From Cydia pomonella (Eukaryota; Arthropoda; Insecta; Lepidoptera; Tortricidae): DNA of 64,000 nt. Shown here piece by piece: positions 1 through 12,242 of the stretch; position 1 is the stretch's first letter, and the number at the start of each line of letters is the position of its first letter. Under the pieces are notes generated by a model. The model was not told the DNA's origin. It made no database searches and worked only from the letters and a program-made list of their open reading frames with translations. The DNA lies in contig NC_084711.1 in the NCBI RefSeq assembly GCF_033807575.1, positions 8,308,001-8,372,000 of the forward strand, given 5' to 3'. The position numbers and the translations under genes are program-made.

Positions 1-60
1 TTACCATCAGGCAGGCCGTATGCTTGTTTACCACCGACGTAGTATTAAAAAAACAACTAC
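1..60 (+). repeat. 3' tail of a dispersed retroelement, copy 1 (cut by window edge)
   Basis: The words GGCCGTATGCTTGTTT and CACCGACGTAGTAT followed by an A-run recur at 22021-22080, where the copy is more complete, and in degenerate form at 4453-4520. The A-run and shared 3' sequence suggest a retrotransposon tail in + orientation. The 5' part lies outside the window. Confidence 0.6.
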
Positions 61-1074
61 ATAACATTAAAATCTCCCAAGTGAAATATTGAACGAGTGC
101 GGCGTGCGGCTTTTCTGGTAAACTCTATCGGAAACCGCACTATATTATCTTCATTCAGTGTTAACCTAATTCAATTCCGATATACAACAATCAAATTCTT
201 ATTAACCTTGTTAACCAACTCATGCGTAACAAAACATATTAGCCAACTCAAATGATATCACGCACGTAGCGATTGGTATCAACATCTACTAGAAAAACGG
301 TCTGAGAAAGTGATTTGCAAAAAAACATACAAGAAACCATATCATATGTGTTTTGCGTCGTCACACGGTCAATAACCCGATCCAATTATCGTTGCATAAT
401 AGGTTCTTTTTTTACAGTGATTAGATTGGTTTTTTCAAGCGCGAAGCAATTTATGATATAGTATCTTCCTCCAGATAGTGTCAGCTCGTATTTATTAAGT
501 AGCAGTTACTTGTTATTTGTCTTGGAGAACAGATAGTCGGCTTACGAATGCTAAAAATGCTGACTTGGTGCTTTTTTAGAACATCTTTGGCAAATAGAGA
601 TTATTTGTACGACACCAAGATATAAGTTGTCTGTTGGAAAGAGGGTCAGATATAATGGATACTGTCAACAACACCTATAATCCTCTTCGAAAACTTTTTA
701 GCTACCATGCTGATGTATAGATTACGAGTAGTTAGTGTAGTGGAGTGTATGTACATATATCGCTAACTACTAGTTCTTTTTAAAATTAGGGATTGTACAA
801 TTTAATGGAATTATGGCATATTATCTAACTTATACATTGGAACAGTAATTAAGTTATGAAGGACCTTGTTATTTTACTCTCAGGATTGTTCATACTCGTA
901 TGTTTATAAAGCAAGACAAAGGGACAAAGGTACAGATTGTTATAAAAATACGGAACCCTAAAAACGAAAATATTTTAAAGCCCGTCATAAGGCATATTTT
1001 TTCAATGCATGTTTTATCAATAACAACCACTTATATATAGTCATTCAGTCTGTCATTTTATTAATTGATTACAG
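61..1074. other. AT-rich stretch without recognised gene
   Basis: No exon, RNA gene or full repeat was recognised. A short piece at about 945-975 (TACGGAACCCTAAAAAC) matches the reverse complement of the start of the GGGTTCCGTA repeat at 5078, so part of this stretch is old repeat debris. Confidence 0.4.
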
Positions 1075-1185
1075 AGTGCTTAGTCAACGTGCCAATCGTT
1101 AACGCTACGTAGCGTAGCGTAGTCATCTCTCTATCACTTTTCCGTATTAGTGCGACAGTTGGGTTTCTTTCGTTACCTTCTTGGC
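1075..1185. repeat. Fragment of a foldback MITE related to 27773-27917
   Basis: The segment has the words GTCAACGTGCCAATCGTTAA, then a CTATCACT and TTCC...GCGACAGT middle, in the same order as the better preserved copy at 27773. The second inverted arm is absent or decayed here. Confidence 0.5.
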
Positions 1186-2435
1186 TATGGACCCAGAAGT
1201 CTCTATTTTTATAGATGTATAGATAACCCCGAGTTAGTAGAATGATGCAAGTAGGCCTTATTCGCTTACCACAATACTCACATATAAACAAAAAATAATA
1301 GAAACAATAGCAGCACCAAGTAAAAAAAAAGCATCAAAAAAAGGTAGGTAGGTTTGCCCAATTTTGAACCGTCCCGGTTTTTAAATATTACAGACAACCA
1401 TATATTATTTCTTAAGTACTTAAGTTCTTTAGTTTAATACATGCGTGATTATAGATGCATCACAGGGGTTAATTTTTAACCTTTACTTAGTTCCATTACT
1501 TATTATACCTATTCAGTAGGTAGTTTTGTCTGCCATTTGTACTTCTTAAAATAATTAATTGCCACTAAAGACTGTTTTTTAGTTTCATTAGAATATCATC
1601 TCATCTCACCTAGTCCTTAGTAAAAAATCTCACTGAATAAGTTAATCTATTTGAAGATCTAATCTCAAATAGGCAGTCGAGGTACAATGAACTGTTTAAC
1701 GCGGAACTAATTTCGATTCGCCATTTTCTTGATACAATGTCTATTGTGGTCAACAAATTAGGTCCAGGTGTGTTATTGCAAACGTTTACCGAGCTGAGGA
1801 GGCCAATTCGAATATCACTATCATAACGCTCGCACCACCAGTCGCATCAATAGGCGTACGAGCAATAAACTGATTGAGATCATTTTATTACAGTTCGGAT
1901 AGGTCTCTACTGTCTCTAGAGTCTAAGTCCCAGATATAGTGGTTCTCTGAGCGATCAGTAAGTAATATTAGTACCTAAGTAGGTATGCAAGTGTTGTCCG
2001 ATTCATTCCCCAGCGTGTTTAGCGTAATGTATGTTTCGATATCGATTACTGATGACGGAGATAAGTATTGTACATTACCTATTCATTTGCAGTGTATGAA
2101 CCTGTCTTTAGAATACCATTTTATCCGATTCACGATTGCAATCGACGCTTGAGATAGATTAGAAGATCTATTCAGTAAACCATTCCACTCTTTCATTAAT
2201 AGATATTTACTGGACGAATTATTAATTATAACTAAATAGCACGTAGGGTTATCAAAGCAACCTTATGGTATTTTTACGCAGTAAGTTTTGTATGAGACTA
2301 ATATATGTGCCTAGGTAATTGTCCGACTAAAGATGATGACCACAACAACCAAGGGCCTGCATATTATAACAATAAACTAATCTTTACTAAGCAGAATACC
2401 TACCTACATCTGCGAGCAAGCTATAAAGACATATA
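1186..2435. other. Stretch without recognised gene
   Basis: Only simple AT-rich sequence was seen. Open frames here are short, lack domain signatures and lack plausible splice partners. Confidence 0.4.
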
Positions 2436-2439
2436 TACC

Positions 2440-2515
2440 TACCTACATACACATGTAATCGTGCCTGTTTCCCGGAGGGGTAGGCAGAGAGAGACCGCGG
2501 ATACTATAGAAATAT
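2440..2515 (+). repeat. Dispersed lepidopteran repeat fragment
   Basis: The piece around CCTGTTTCCCGGAGGGGTAG and CAGAGAGAGACC belongs to a family common in moth genomes. A neighbouring part of the same family (GGGGCAGAGATCACGG onward) is at 35636-35725. A 94-codon open frame crosses it but has no other coding support. Confidence 0.45.
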
Positions 2516-3345
2516 TGGAAAAATTCACCACTTATATGTTCAAGACTCGAAGTTGCGACCTTTCAGAACACTGGTCCGATCATTCTTAAGCAACTGAGCT
2601 AGCGAAGCTACCTGTTTACACGCTTTAAAGAAGCGAATAGTGACATCCACCGTCACAGTGTTTTTGCAAGCAAATAAGCTTTAATATAATAAAAAAAAAA
2701 ATATTACATTCTTATTGCAGTGGTACGTAATCATATCTCAGAATGACATTCTTCTATATGCCAATACACATTATTTTGACTCGCCGTTTGCTAATCAATC
2801 TAATCGTCGCTCGTCCAGTTATGTATGAAGATTGAAGAATAAGATGGCCGAGTGCCGTCCGACAATCGTGCCGAACACGATACGTGTTATTTGAGTCATC
2901 CTTGATTCTAACTTCAATCCACGTTAGTAATTTTATAGTTTTCCAATTACCTCGTTTCACACTTGCGTTAACGGTAACGCGCGTGTTATCAATAGTAACG
3001 CAGTTCTGACCGTAATAGATCACTGATGTTTGCGGTCTGGTATCTAAATTGTTTTGGGCGTGGAGCTACATAGAATAACTATCATCCTGCGGTTTATGCT
3101 GAATTAAACATTATTTCCTTGTCAAAAATTTTAAATTTGCATGCAGTAATACACGTCTCTTCATAACTTGTGTCAATCGACACGTAGCACGTAGGCCCGT
3201 TGGTTGAATGAAGTATTCCACAAATTTTGCTTATTAGTATGGGCACTAAGCCCTTGCGTTTTCGGGCCAAATGGGACCTTCGAAAAATGTGTAAAAATAT
3301 ATTAACACATATTTAAAGTAATAAGCATACTTAAAGTAATAAACT
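2516..3345. other. Stretch without recognised gene
   Basis: No exon or recognisable repeat was seen. A minus-strand open frame of 89 codons at 2754-3023 has no recognised motif and is treated as chance. Confidence 0.35.
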
Positions 3346-3668
3346 AGCGCTGGTGGCCTAGCGGTAAGAGCGTGCGACTTGCAAACCGGAGGTCGCGGGT
3401 TCAAACCCCGGCTCATACCAATGAGTTTTTCGGAACTTATGTACGAAATATCATTTGATATTTACCAGTCGCTTTTCGGTGAAGGAAAACATCGTGAGGA
3501 AACCGGACTAATCCCAACAAGGCCTAGTTTACCCTCTGGGTTGGAAGGGCAGATGGCAGTCGCTTTCGTAAAAATTAGTGCCTACGCCAAATCTTGGGAT
3601 TAGTTGTCAAGCGGACCCCAGGGTCCCATGAGCCGTGGCAAAATGCCGGGACAACGCGAGGAAGAAGA
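3346..3668 (+). repeat. tRNA-derived SINE, family 1 (Ala-tRNA-like head)
   Basis: The head at 3347-3420 folds as a tRNA-like unit with an A box (TGGCCTAGCGG), a B box (GGTTCAAACCCC) and an anticodon loop CTTGCAA, which would read TGC (Ala). It is followed by a non-tRNA body containing GGAAACCGGACTAATCCCAA and ending in a GA-rich tail near 3660. The fused body marks it as a SINE rather than a working tRNA gene. The family is widespread in moths from general knowledge. A 74-codon frame across it is a by-product of the repeat. Confidence 0.85.
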
Positions 3669-4452
3669 TTTAAAGTAATATGCATATTACGGGACGCTTC
3701 AACAAACAGACTAAGTATCTACTTACTGTATATATATATAATGGTACGTAGATACTTGAATTAATTACCCTGATAACCTTTTATGGTTAACATATTTTTG
3801 TAATCGAGCAATTAACTATTGCGCAACTTGAATTAATGAGTAAGTAGGTATGTAAATATAAGAATACATCTTTATTTGAACTTCTATACAAACAGCTTGA
3901 TGGATTCTAATTTTAGCGTGAGGTAAATTATTTGGTGTAGTGTTTTTAGGCTTGTCTCCGCTATGATATTATGATTCTTCAAAGGCTGTAATAATTATGG
4001 TAAGGACAATGCTGCGAAGACAGGCATATAAACTTGTTGGTTGGGAAGAGATGTTTAATGTAGGTCGTTAGCTAAAGGTCCTGACTTTTCTTTCAGACAA
4101 TCTTACCTGTAGTGCAAAATAGACAACCATCTCTTTTATTAATGGATTTTTTACAGTTAATTTCCAATGCGAGGGCAACTCTGTCTATAAGGGCATGTTT
4201 CACAATGTGCAAGTAAAGTATTTGATAACCTTATCTAACCTTAACAATACTTAGCACTTTATCTACCAGTTAAGCTTATTAGAAGATTGTAAACGCCGAC
4301 GATGACTTTATTCGTCAGATAAGTGGCAAGTAGCTTATTCGGACTTAAACATTGTGAAACAGGCCCTAAGTATTGTCTTTTCACGGTTAAACTACATACA
4401 TACGTTATTGATGAAGTACCTAGGTTAGGTTACTTTTGCAATACTATCATTA
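3669..4452. other. Stretch without recognised gene
   Basis: AT-rich sequence with a short TA microsatellite near 3727-3742. No gene or complete repeat was recognised. Confidence 0.35.
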
Positions 4453-4520
4453 GGCGGAGACTGCGTACCACAAGGCGGGCCGCATGGTTATTTGCCACCG
4501 AAATAGTATTTATAAAAATC
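4453..4520 (+). repeat. Degenerate copy of the retroelement tail at 1-60
   Basis: The words GCGGGCCGCATGGTTATTTG and CCACCGAAATAGTAT line up with the tail at 1-60 and at 22021, with several substitutions. It is older than the other copies. Confidence 0.5.
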
Positions 4521-5077
4521 ACCTAGCAAATACTCAATCCCACGAATACTCAATGCACATCTAGTAAAATATAAATAACTGCTGCTATACAATAATAAAC
4601 AATTAACAAATTTACAACACACAGAGCTAGACCTTAAGTACCGACTCGCTATCAAGTCGTTTAGGGCATGGCATGGCACATAGTGAATGGCTGCCTACGA
4701 GTTCCCATTGCTCACCTAACATTTAATAGGACATCTTTAAATCTTACTGCAACGAGATAAGGTCCATCAATGGCCAGCGCCTGTTGGTTAGAGTCGAACG
4801 CTTCATCTAGTATAAGTGCGCTCTCCAATCCTGCATAGTTATATGAATCCTGAGGTCATATTTCTATTGGTTTTGGGTTTAGTAATAAGAATATACGGCC
4901 TGGTCAGTGGTACCGTTGCACCGTCAATGGTCCGGGTCGTGCCTTCGACCCCTCGTGCCCTATCGATCCATATACTAGGCCCTCCAGCCAATAAACTACA
5001 ACTTTCCCTTGGTCTAACAGCTACGTGCAGTAAGAAGATTCATGTTTCTTGCAAGTTGAATTTAAGTGTGTGAAAAA
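4521..5077. other. Stretch without recognised gene
   Basis: A hydrophobic run beginning at an ATG at 4843 (MNPEVIFLLVLGLVIRIYGL) resembles a signal peptide, but no splice donor in the phase needed by the gene at 28391 was recognised. No gene is called. Confidence 0.3.
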
Positions 5078-5640
5078 TATGCTTTTTAGGGTTCCGTAGC
5101 CAAATGGCAAAAAACGGAACCCTTATAGATTCGTCATGTCCGTCTGTCTGTCCGATTATGTCACAGCCACTTTTTTCCGAAACTATAAGAGCTATACTGT
5201 TCAAACTTGGTAAGTAGATGTATTCTATGAACCGCATTAAGATGTTTACACAAAAATAGAAAAAAAAAACAATAAATTTTGGGGGTTCCCCATACTTAGA
5301 ACTGAAACTCAAAAAATCTTTTTTCATCAAACCCATACGTGTGGGGTATCTATAGATAGGTCTTCAAAAATGATATTTAGGTTTCTAATATCATTTTTTT
5401 CTAAGCTGGATAGTTTGCGCGAGAGACTCTTCCAAAGTGAAAAAATGTGTATCCTCCCCCCTGTAACTTCTAAAATAACAGAATGAAAAATCTAAAAAAA
5501 AATATATGATATACATTACCATGCAAACTTCCACCGAAAATTTGTTTGAATTAGATCTAATAAGTAGTTTTTTTTAATACGTCATAAATGGTACGGACCC
5601 TTCATGGGCGAGTCCGACTCGCACTTGGCCGCTTTTTTTT
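5078..5640 (+). repeat. Dispersed lepidopteran repeat (GGGTTCCGTA...TTGGCCGC)
   Basis: It begins with GGGTTCCGTAGCCAAATGGC and ends with GAGTCCGACTCGCACTTGGC, then a T-run. Both end words are very common in lepidopteran genomes from general knowledge. The body is AT-rich with no coding potential. The exact class is not certain from sequence alone; a retroelement 3' end is likely. Confidence 0.7.
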
Positions 5641-5900
5641 TAGAATAGAATAGATTAGAATTTCTTTATTTGCCAGAATACGTATGGTACAAGATGATAA
5701 CAGAAAAGGTTTTACATGTAAGTATCAGTATTTAGTCGAATACACGACATGCAAATAATTGATAAGTTTAACATAAAATAAATCAATATAGAAAAATTAA
5801 GAAAATAAAACAGTGGCTAAATTTTTCATAGTTATAGTTAAAATGAAATAATAGAATGTCCAAGAATAAATAAAACTAACATTGATAAATTAAAATTTCA
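5641..5900 (-). repeat. LINE 3' tail, minus strand
   Basis: The stretch starts with the pentamer repeat TAGAATAGAATAGATTAGAA and TTTCTTTATTTGCC, which read in reverse is a usual LINE 3' terminus. The A-rich region that follows is consistent with its 3' UTR. No coding part is left. Confidence 0.5.
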
Positions 5901-7447
5901 TCATTTTAAAGGAGCAGCGGCTAAATTTGGCAGTTAACTATCCATATAAAGTCGACACTTGTCAAACCTAGGATGCACATTACACAATTTGTCACTTTAG
6001 CAAGTCGAATTGTCCCCCTGTTTGTCGCCTAAAAAATTATCAATTATTACATAAGTTTTTTTGTGGATGGTAGTTGGTTAGTATATTATTAATGCATTGT
6101 CATCGGATCTATGTATAATAATATCCTTACCTCAACTTAATCCAACCACCGGAAGGGCGTGAAAATCTATTCTCTAGATTTTATTACAGAGGGTGGTAAA
6201 ATTTAAGTTACCAAAAGGCTTGTAAAAACACTCCATACCCGTGTTACGAATGAGTATATATAATACAGGTAATAATCGCTTCTCATAGGGACGAAATGCT
6301 AAATGTAGTGAAAGGGTTGAAGTATTGCAGGCGATCAAAATCCCTCCTGCCCTTATTAAGCCGTGGTATTGTGTCAACTTGCCCATTCTTAGTGTAATGT
6401 TGATTGAACTGTTCGGCTTACCACTTTTTGCGGGATGCTTTTGTTTAATCCTGTGTTGGTTTAGTTTTTGTCGCCGGTTTAGTTTTTGTGAATGGCGTTT
6501 AATTAAATAAGCGTTACATAGCGACAGCCGGTGTCGCAGACTGATAGCAAAAAGTGACTTATAGCGATTTATGAGACAAACGGATGACCAGGCGATACGG
6601 TTGCTGGAGACATTCCGAGAATTCGATGGCAATCTCTCGCCTGAGTTTCATTGAACGAGAGTGTAAACAGTATTCCTACGTTTATACGTATAATAACATA
6701 GGTACAAAGAACATTGTTAAAATATGATACAAACTAGCTTATTTCATAAACCTACTACAAACTTTGCTTGAGACTGTGGACAAAAGTTGATTTTCCGAGT
6801 TTCATTGGTCACTAAAATATTAATATGTATTTTACATGTAAGTCGGGCACGACATGGTTTTAAAGTCATTGTCGGAGCATTCTTAGAGTATCACAAAGGA
6901 GGTCCATCGCAAAATAGATTTAAAAATAAAACTTCTAATTAAAAAAAAACTCTTTTATGGGAATATTGTCACCCCGGCATCGAACATCACTCTGACATTT
7001 TGTGAACTCAACCGTGACAAATAGGTAGCGTTGTATCAATGATTATCATATTCATCGTGCTGATTAATAATTAACACAATTACTTTAAGTCGGACAAAAA
7101 GCCGCGTTACAGTTAGCCAAGGATTTTGAACCGTTAAGAAGATTTTAAAGTTCTGGGTTAAATTGTTACAACTCTCGTTTAATTTGTTTGTTGTTGAGTA
7201 TTATCTTGTTAGTAATTGTTGCTTCGTTCAGGATGCGTTTAAGTTCTTAGAAGACTTGATAAATAATGTTGAAGTTTAGAAAATGGGATTAGGTCCTAGG
7301 TTTTGTTTCATACCAAGCTCGAGCAGGGCCCGGCTAGTGACGTCGAACTGACATTTAAGTAACATAAAATATAAAAATCAAATATTTATCTATTAATGTA
7401 TAAATAATTAAATGACCCAAGACCTGGGATACCTCTTTTTAGACATA
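5901..7447. other. Stretch without recognised gene
   Basis: A minus-strand open frame of 152 codons at 6174-6632 overlaps a + frame. It has no domain, no signal peptide and no splice partner, so it is not called. No repeat was identified with confidence. Confidence 0.35.
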
Positions 7448-7452
7448 CTTTT

Positions 7453-7740
7453 TTAAGAGGGATAATTGTTGTTTAACCGCTCATGCTAAAGCCGAGAAAG
7501 CGAAAGATTCCAACATTGAACCACGAGCGTAGCGAGGGATTCCTTAAATGGAATCCTCAGCATTGCGAGGGTTTCAAGGCACGAGGGTTAAACAAATTTT
7601 GCCACCGAGGTAAACACAGAGTTCACCACACCAGTGCGACGATAATACTAACTGTAATATATCAAATGAAATGAAATCCAAATGAACGTTATTAAATATT
7701 ATCATTTAAAATCATAATTTAAAAGTCAATCTAGCCATAA
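7453..7740 (+). repeat. GAGCGTAGCGAG repeat family, copy 1
   Basis: Shares an ordered set of words with four other places (47848, 52478, 56568, 56952): TTGTTTAACCGCTC, AGCGAAAGATTCC, TTGAACCACGAGCGTAGCGA, GGTTTCAAGGCACGAGG, ACTAACTGTAA. It lacks coding capacity and is probably a non-autonomous DNA element. Confidence 0.65.
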
Positions 7741-8526
7741 ATTGTCAGATTTATTCGCCAGACATATCTGCCAGAGAGATCTGTTTGATATAGACCTATC
7801 CCTAGCTTGCTTAGTCTTGAGAAGTATGACACATATTATAGGCTGATAATGATCATAGTCATTAATCATAGTAGATTTAATTTAATGTTGGTTATAATAT
7901 GTATGAAACTGTCATCGGCTAAGACTAATATTTGAATAATAGGAAGACAACTTAGGGGTGTAGAACACAGTTAAGTAAGAGCTGTGTATCGTATCTTGTC
8001 ATTCAAACATCTCAAATATCGGACCTTGTATGATTCCAGAAATCGATGTTGTTTGTAATACGCGGTCGAGGGTGGCGAGGGTGGTCACCCCTCTATAAAT
8101 CACTGTCCGAATTACAGCGGTACTATAATATTCGTAATCCGGTGGTTGGACATGCGGTCGGAATGGGACACCATCGCCCACAGCGGGGTCACCCTACACG
8201 GATCAGAAATTAATTGAAATTTGAAATGATTTGTCATTGTTGATTTGTTAATTGTGTTAGTGAATAACAACGTAGTAACACTTGTTAATATTAAAATTGA
8301 CGGAGAAATAAAGATGTTTATTGTATGCTTTAAATTAAAGTAGTAAAAAATGCAAATACCAAACGATTTTCTTTAGTGTACCTTATAGAATTATACATGT
8401 CTTCCTACTACTTACTCTACAACACATAAACATATAGAATATAGTTCTATGTAGTTACCTAACGAATTTCTTACTAATTCCTACCAGTGTGGCCGATTAT
8501 AGACCGCCGGCCAGTCATCATCGTCA
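7741..8526. other. Stretch without recognised gene
   Basis: No exon, RNA or repeat was recognised with confidence. Confidence 0.3.
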
Positions 8527-9224
8527 GTCATCGTCTCCTGGCTGATACTTTGTCAGATGGTAGTTTAGATGCTATCATGAATTAAATACCTACCGTTCTA
8601 TAATAGAGCCTCTATTTAAGTAGTGTATAAGTTATAACTATGTAGGTTATAAAACTTATAAATGGGAAGAACACAACATGTTAAAGAGCGCTTAATTCGC
8701 CAACACACTGTCTTCAGTTTGGCGGAATATAATGTAAACACCATCTAAGTTTTCTGTGATAAAAAAATAATACTAGGCCGCCGGTTGTATCGCGGTGGAA
8801 AAACCGTTAGTTGATGACATTAAACATGTAAAAATTTTTTTTTTCAAACATCGATTGATATTGTGTTAGATGATAGTTTAGATGCTGTTTTAAATAAAAC
8901 AACCGTCAGCCGGTTGTATTGCTTTGGAAAGATCGTCAGCTATTCACATGAAGATGTAAAAAATACGCGCGTTACCACTTTATGTTCGCAAAGTATGCGT
9001 AATGTGTAAACTGTGTAATGCGTTTATTTGAAACGCCAGATGGAATGCTACATGCAAAGCTTCATGATTTTGTTATACTATCATAAAAAGTAAAGCTTAT
9101 TTTGTATATGTTCATACGACCAGCTGACGTTCTTAGCACCGCGATACAACCGGCTAATATTTTTTTTAATTAACAATAGCATCTGAACTATTATCTGACA
9201 AAGTATCAAACGGGAGGCAATGAC
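8527..9224. mobile_element. Non-autonomous DNA element with about 45-bp inverted ends and inner repeats
   Basis: The left end GATACTTTGTCAGAT and TAGTTTAGATGCTAT near 8543-8575 is the imperfect reverse complement of the right end near 9165-9208. Similarity continues outward to GTCATCG at 8527 and TGACA at 9224. Inside, GCCGGTTGTATCGC occurs at about 8778 and 8908 and inverted at about 9138, and the word TAGATGATAGTTTAGATGCT recurs at about 8857. No transposase is present. Confidence 0.65.
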
Positions 9225-10823
9225 AATTTTTTTTGTGTTTTGGTGGCTGCCATTTCTCAACCCACCAACGGAGCGGCAGCTGACGTCCACGAGGGTTCAT
9301 TATACATAGCCGTTAACCACTATACGAGTTTTCGCCCGGGAGGTGATTGGTCATAGAAATCTGTTCCTGGCTCGCGGTCTATTAGTGTGTATAGGTACCC
9401 GACATTATAAGTCGTGTCGTGTATTATAAACTGCACAACAAATTCGGTAATACAGTCGTGTAGGTCCCTCATAGTAAAGCATTAACGTTAATACCCCATT
9501 ATGTATAGAGTCCGAGCGAGTTAGGGAAAGAAGATCATGTAGGCAGCCGCAAGCCGCAAAAGGGTCCCAAATAATACGAATATTTTGCTCCGTTTCGAAT
9601 GTTTGTAACTGGCCATAATAATAGTGTTCGTGTTTTGATTTATAATGGCGATGTTCAGTTATTCTAAGCAAAAGAATGCGCTTTACATCATAATAAATTC
9701 CAATACACTTTACGGTACGAACTATTTATTAACTTTCGATTTTATCTTTAAGTTTGCTTTTACGGTAAAACCAATACGACCAGTACCTATTTTATTTTCG
9801 TAAGTACCTAGCCGTACTTAAGTGTGAAGAGTTTCACGGAACTGGTAGGTTTTATAACAAAATCAGCATCAGCGGTTTCTATAAGAACGCTGGTACCGAC
9901 GGGAAAAGCCACATCATCCTTTTGAAAAATAGCTTCTTGAGTAAGTGCCTTACTGTAAGGCTTTTCTCTTCAGCATGTTTAAAATAGAATAAGTCGATCG
10001 TCTAGACGGGTCGGAGGGTGCGTGCCCCGGGGAGATAGGAAAATTGTAAAGCAATAAAATAATATTCAATCTACTTCACAAATAGCTCGTAACTTGTAAA
10101 GGAATGAGGGAGTGCCGGCAGGACTTAAGATCCTGATCTTGTTAGCGCGAGTGGAAGAATGAGACATGTGCAGTCTGATTTATTTATGTACGGAAATATC
10201 TTTTAATAGATTTAATGCTGGGCCGCTTTGACTTTCTTTTTATTTAAAGTATAATGGTGTAAATTAAGCTTTTAACCATCTCGTCTGATCTTTGAGACAC
10301 GATGAAGTTGATAAAGTGAGTACGTAACGCGAGTTATTTTTGCGTAAGGCATTAAATTTGCCTATTTGATTCTGATTCCAACTTACTATTGATATTCAAT
10401 ATTTCAAAGAAAAAACCTGAAAGCTTATAACTCTTATAAGTACTTACTAAAATTTTCACAATCAAAGTAAACATGAACAAGGTAGGTAAATTATTCTAGT
10501 CTAGTCTAGGTGATTTCACGTTATATTCCGATTCTACGATAAGGGGAAAGTTGCAATCATTTTTCGCTGCGCGTTGCATTTTCACTCAGTCGTGCTAGAC
10601 GGACCTGGTAATATAGGAGAAACGTAAACCACCGTGGAACCCACGGTCCAATGAACTAAAGCGTAAAGTTACATTAATTTAGAAGCCCTCAATTGGAGCG
10701 CTAAAATACTTTTCCACGATATTACGAGCTAGAGCGCAAAATAACTTTTCCCAGCTGCGGTCCGTCATATAAGGCTTGTTTGACATTTATAATATCGGGT
10801 GCTGCAAATGCTACTTATTCAGT
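9225..10823. other. Stretch without recognised gene
   Basis: No coding exon or full repeat was recognised. Open frames of 69-88 codons at 9081-9671 on the minus strand lack motifs. Confidence 0.35.
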
Positions 10824-11143
10824 TTAAGACGTACTATTTCATACAAAAAGAGAAAATGTTTTCCACATCTAAATATTTTCCATTCTCCGTGATTGACACT
10901 ATGTTATTGACACAACGAAAAACTAGGTAGGTTTGTAGATTTTCCTTTGTTTTCCAAATTTGCAATATAAAAAAAAGCAATTACTAAAAGCGAAACCTAG
11001 AATGTATTCTGCTAAAGCGATAGACATAAAAATCAAAGTGATTTGTTAAGATTTAGTTCGTGGAAACCGTCTCCTGGAATGGAAATTTCATAGAAAAAGT
11101 ACCGTTATTTCGTTAGGATCGCAAAGCTATTCTTCCCTCTTAA
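10824..11143 (+). mobile_element. TTAA-flanked MITE, copy 1
   Basis: It begins at TTAAGA (10824) and ends CTTCCCTCTTAA (11143). Its body (ATTTTCCATTCTCC, AAATCAAAGTGATTTGTTAA, ATGGAAATTTCATAG) matches the copy at 51032-51366 and the inverted copy at 18857-19222. TTAA at both ends fits a piggyBac-type non-autonomous element; that class call is inference. Confidence 0.7.
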
Positions 11144-11239
11144 GTTCTACAGCATTTTCTTATTATTTATGATTACATTGATTACATTTCATATTTCACT
11201 TGTGTAACTAATACTGTAAACATTTTTTAAATATGTATT

Positions 11240-11470
11240 TTTATTTTTTTAACCGACTTCAAAAAAGGAGGAGGTTCTCAATTCGTCGGAATATTTTTTT
11301 TTTATTTTTTTTTATGTATGTTCACCGATTACTCAAAGACGCCTGGACCGATTTGCAAAATTCTTTTTTTGTTTGATAGGGTATACTTCCCAGGTGGTCC
11401 CATAGTCATTAGGTCAGGATCTGATGATGGTATCCTTGAGAAACTAGTGGTATTCTTAAAATTTTATAGG
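11240..11470 (+). repeat. Dispersed lepidopteran repeat (AACCGACTTCAAAAAAGGAG)
   Basis: The opening AACCGACTTCAAAAAAGGAG, then GGTTCTCAATTCGTCGG, a T-run and ATGTATGTTCACCGATTACT form a very common moth repeat from general knowledge. It is non-coding here. Confidence 0.65.
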
Positions 11471-11741
11471 CAATTTTAACGTTTTTCATATACTTCGTAA
11501 AGCTATTTAGGTATTTGCGCCTGGTAGTCATCATCTCGTTGCAGAGCTGATGATGGAAGATACAATTCCTTAACGGTAAAGAGATAGGGGGTAGATAGCT
11601 TCCGTTGTTGCAACAATACGTTTACTTTAATGATGATGAATACACGGGAAACCTTGTCAATACTAGCAAACCGCTTTCTTGGCCTAATGAATAGGTACCT
11701 GTCTACCTTTAGTCAGTAATGAGATATCTCAACCGTTGCAT

Positions 11742-11939
11742 TTCTGATAATGCCCGTTCATCGTGGGGTTTAGTTAACAGTTTAGTGGGTTCTAAATCAG
11801 ATAGAGCTATTCCTTCCAGTTTTTACTCTGCTACATATACTTGTCCCTTAGCAAAATTCTTTTTTCCTAAATCTATAACAGCTTTATCGAGGGTTATACC
11901 CTGTAGTTTATGTACTATTACAGCCCAGCATAAAATAAT
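11742..11939 (-). pseudogene. Helitron/PIF1-type helicase, C-terminal relic
   Basis: Read on the minus strand this gives ILCWAVIVHKLQGITLDKAV, then an IDLGKKNFAKGQVYVA stretch, an in-frame stop, and LEGIALSDLEPTKLL. The pattern VHK.QG.T.D.AV..LG...FA.GQ.YVA is the last helicase block of PIF1-like helicases, including those of Helitrons. The stop replaces the expected LSR, so the piece is dead. Together with the minus-strand N-terminal piece at 13245-13466, in the correct order, it suggests one decayed Helitron. A host PIF1 pseudogene is the alternative. Confidence 0.75.
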
Positions 11940-11947
11940 AGGTAACA

Positions 11948-12040
11948 TTCAACTTCTTCAACTTCAACATTTATTCAGCAATTAGGCCACAAGGGCACTT
12001 TTACACGTCAACATGGAATTTACATACAAACAAAAACAAG
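11948..12040 (-). repeat. LINE 3' tail fragment, minus strand
   Basis: The words TTCAACTTCAACATTTATTC and AGGCCACAAGGGCACTTTTA followed by CACGTCAA resemble the terminus at 12243 (AGGCCTCAAGGGCTCTTTTA). This end is typical of a LINE read backwards. Confidence 0.5.
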
Positions 12041-12060
12041 CGCATCAACAATAAGGGTTA

Positions 12061-12240
12061 CCCTCATGTGGCAGAACAATATTGGTCAGAAACACACTTG
12101 GCAAAACATGTTTCGCAGAGACACTTTCGGTCGAATGGTAATTTTGCATAAAGGTATAGTTGGAATTATTAATACCACGCATACGACACATTTTGCAGAA
12201 CATTGTTTCGTAGAACATTACTTTGGTCGACTTTGGTTTA
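12061..12240. repeat. Degenerate word repeat around GCAGAACA
   Basis: Variants of a short word recur with irregular spacing: GGCAGAACAATATTGG, GGCAAAACATGTTTCG, GCAGAGACACTTTCGG, TTTTGCAGAACATTG, TTTCGTAGAACATTAC, TTTGG. The segment has open frames on both strands, but the word structure explains them better than coding does. Confidence 0.5.
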
Positions 12241-12242
12241 GC

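Noticed and set aside
3347..3420. tRNA gene (TGC anticodon)
   Set aside because: The tRNA-like unit runs straight into a SINE body with a GA-rich tail, so it is a SINE head, not a working tRNA gene. The heads at 13912, 37795 (minus) and 51969 are rejected for the same reason.
4843..5072. Signal-peptide exon for the EB/LDLa gene (MNPEVIFLLVLGLVIRIYGL)
   Set aside because: Hydrophobic but has an internal Arg, no recognised donor in phase 0 and lies 23 kb from the first known exon. Not enough support.
6174..6632. 152-codon minus-strand gene
   Set aside because: No motif, no signal peptide, no splice sites linking to other exons, and AT-rich composition like its surroundings.
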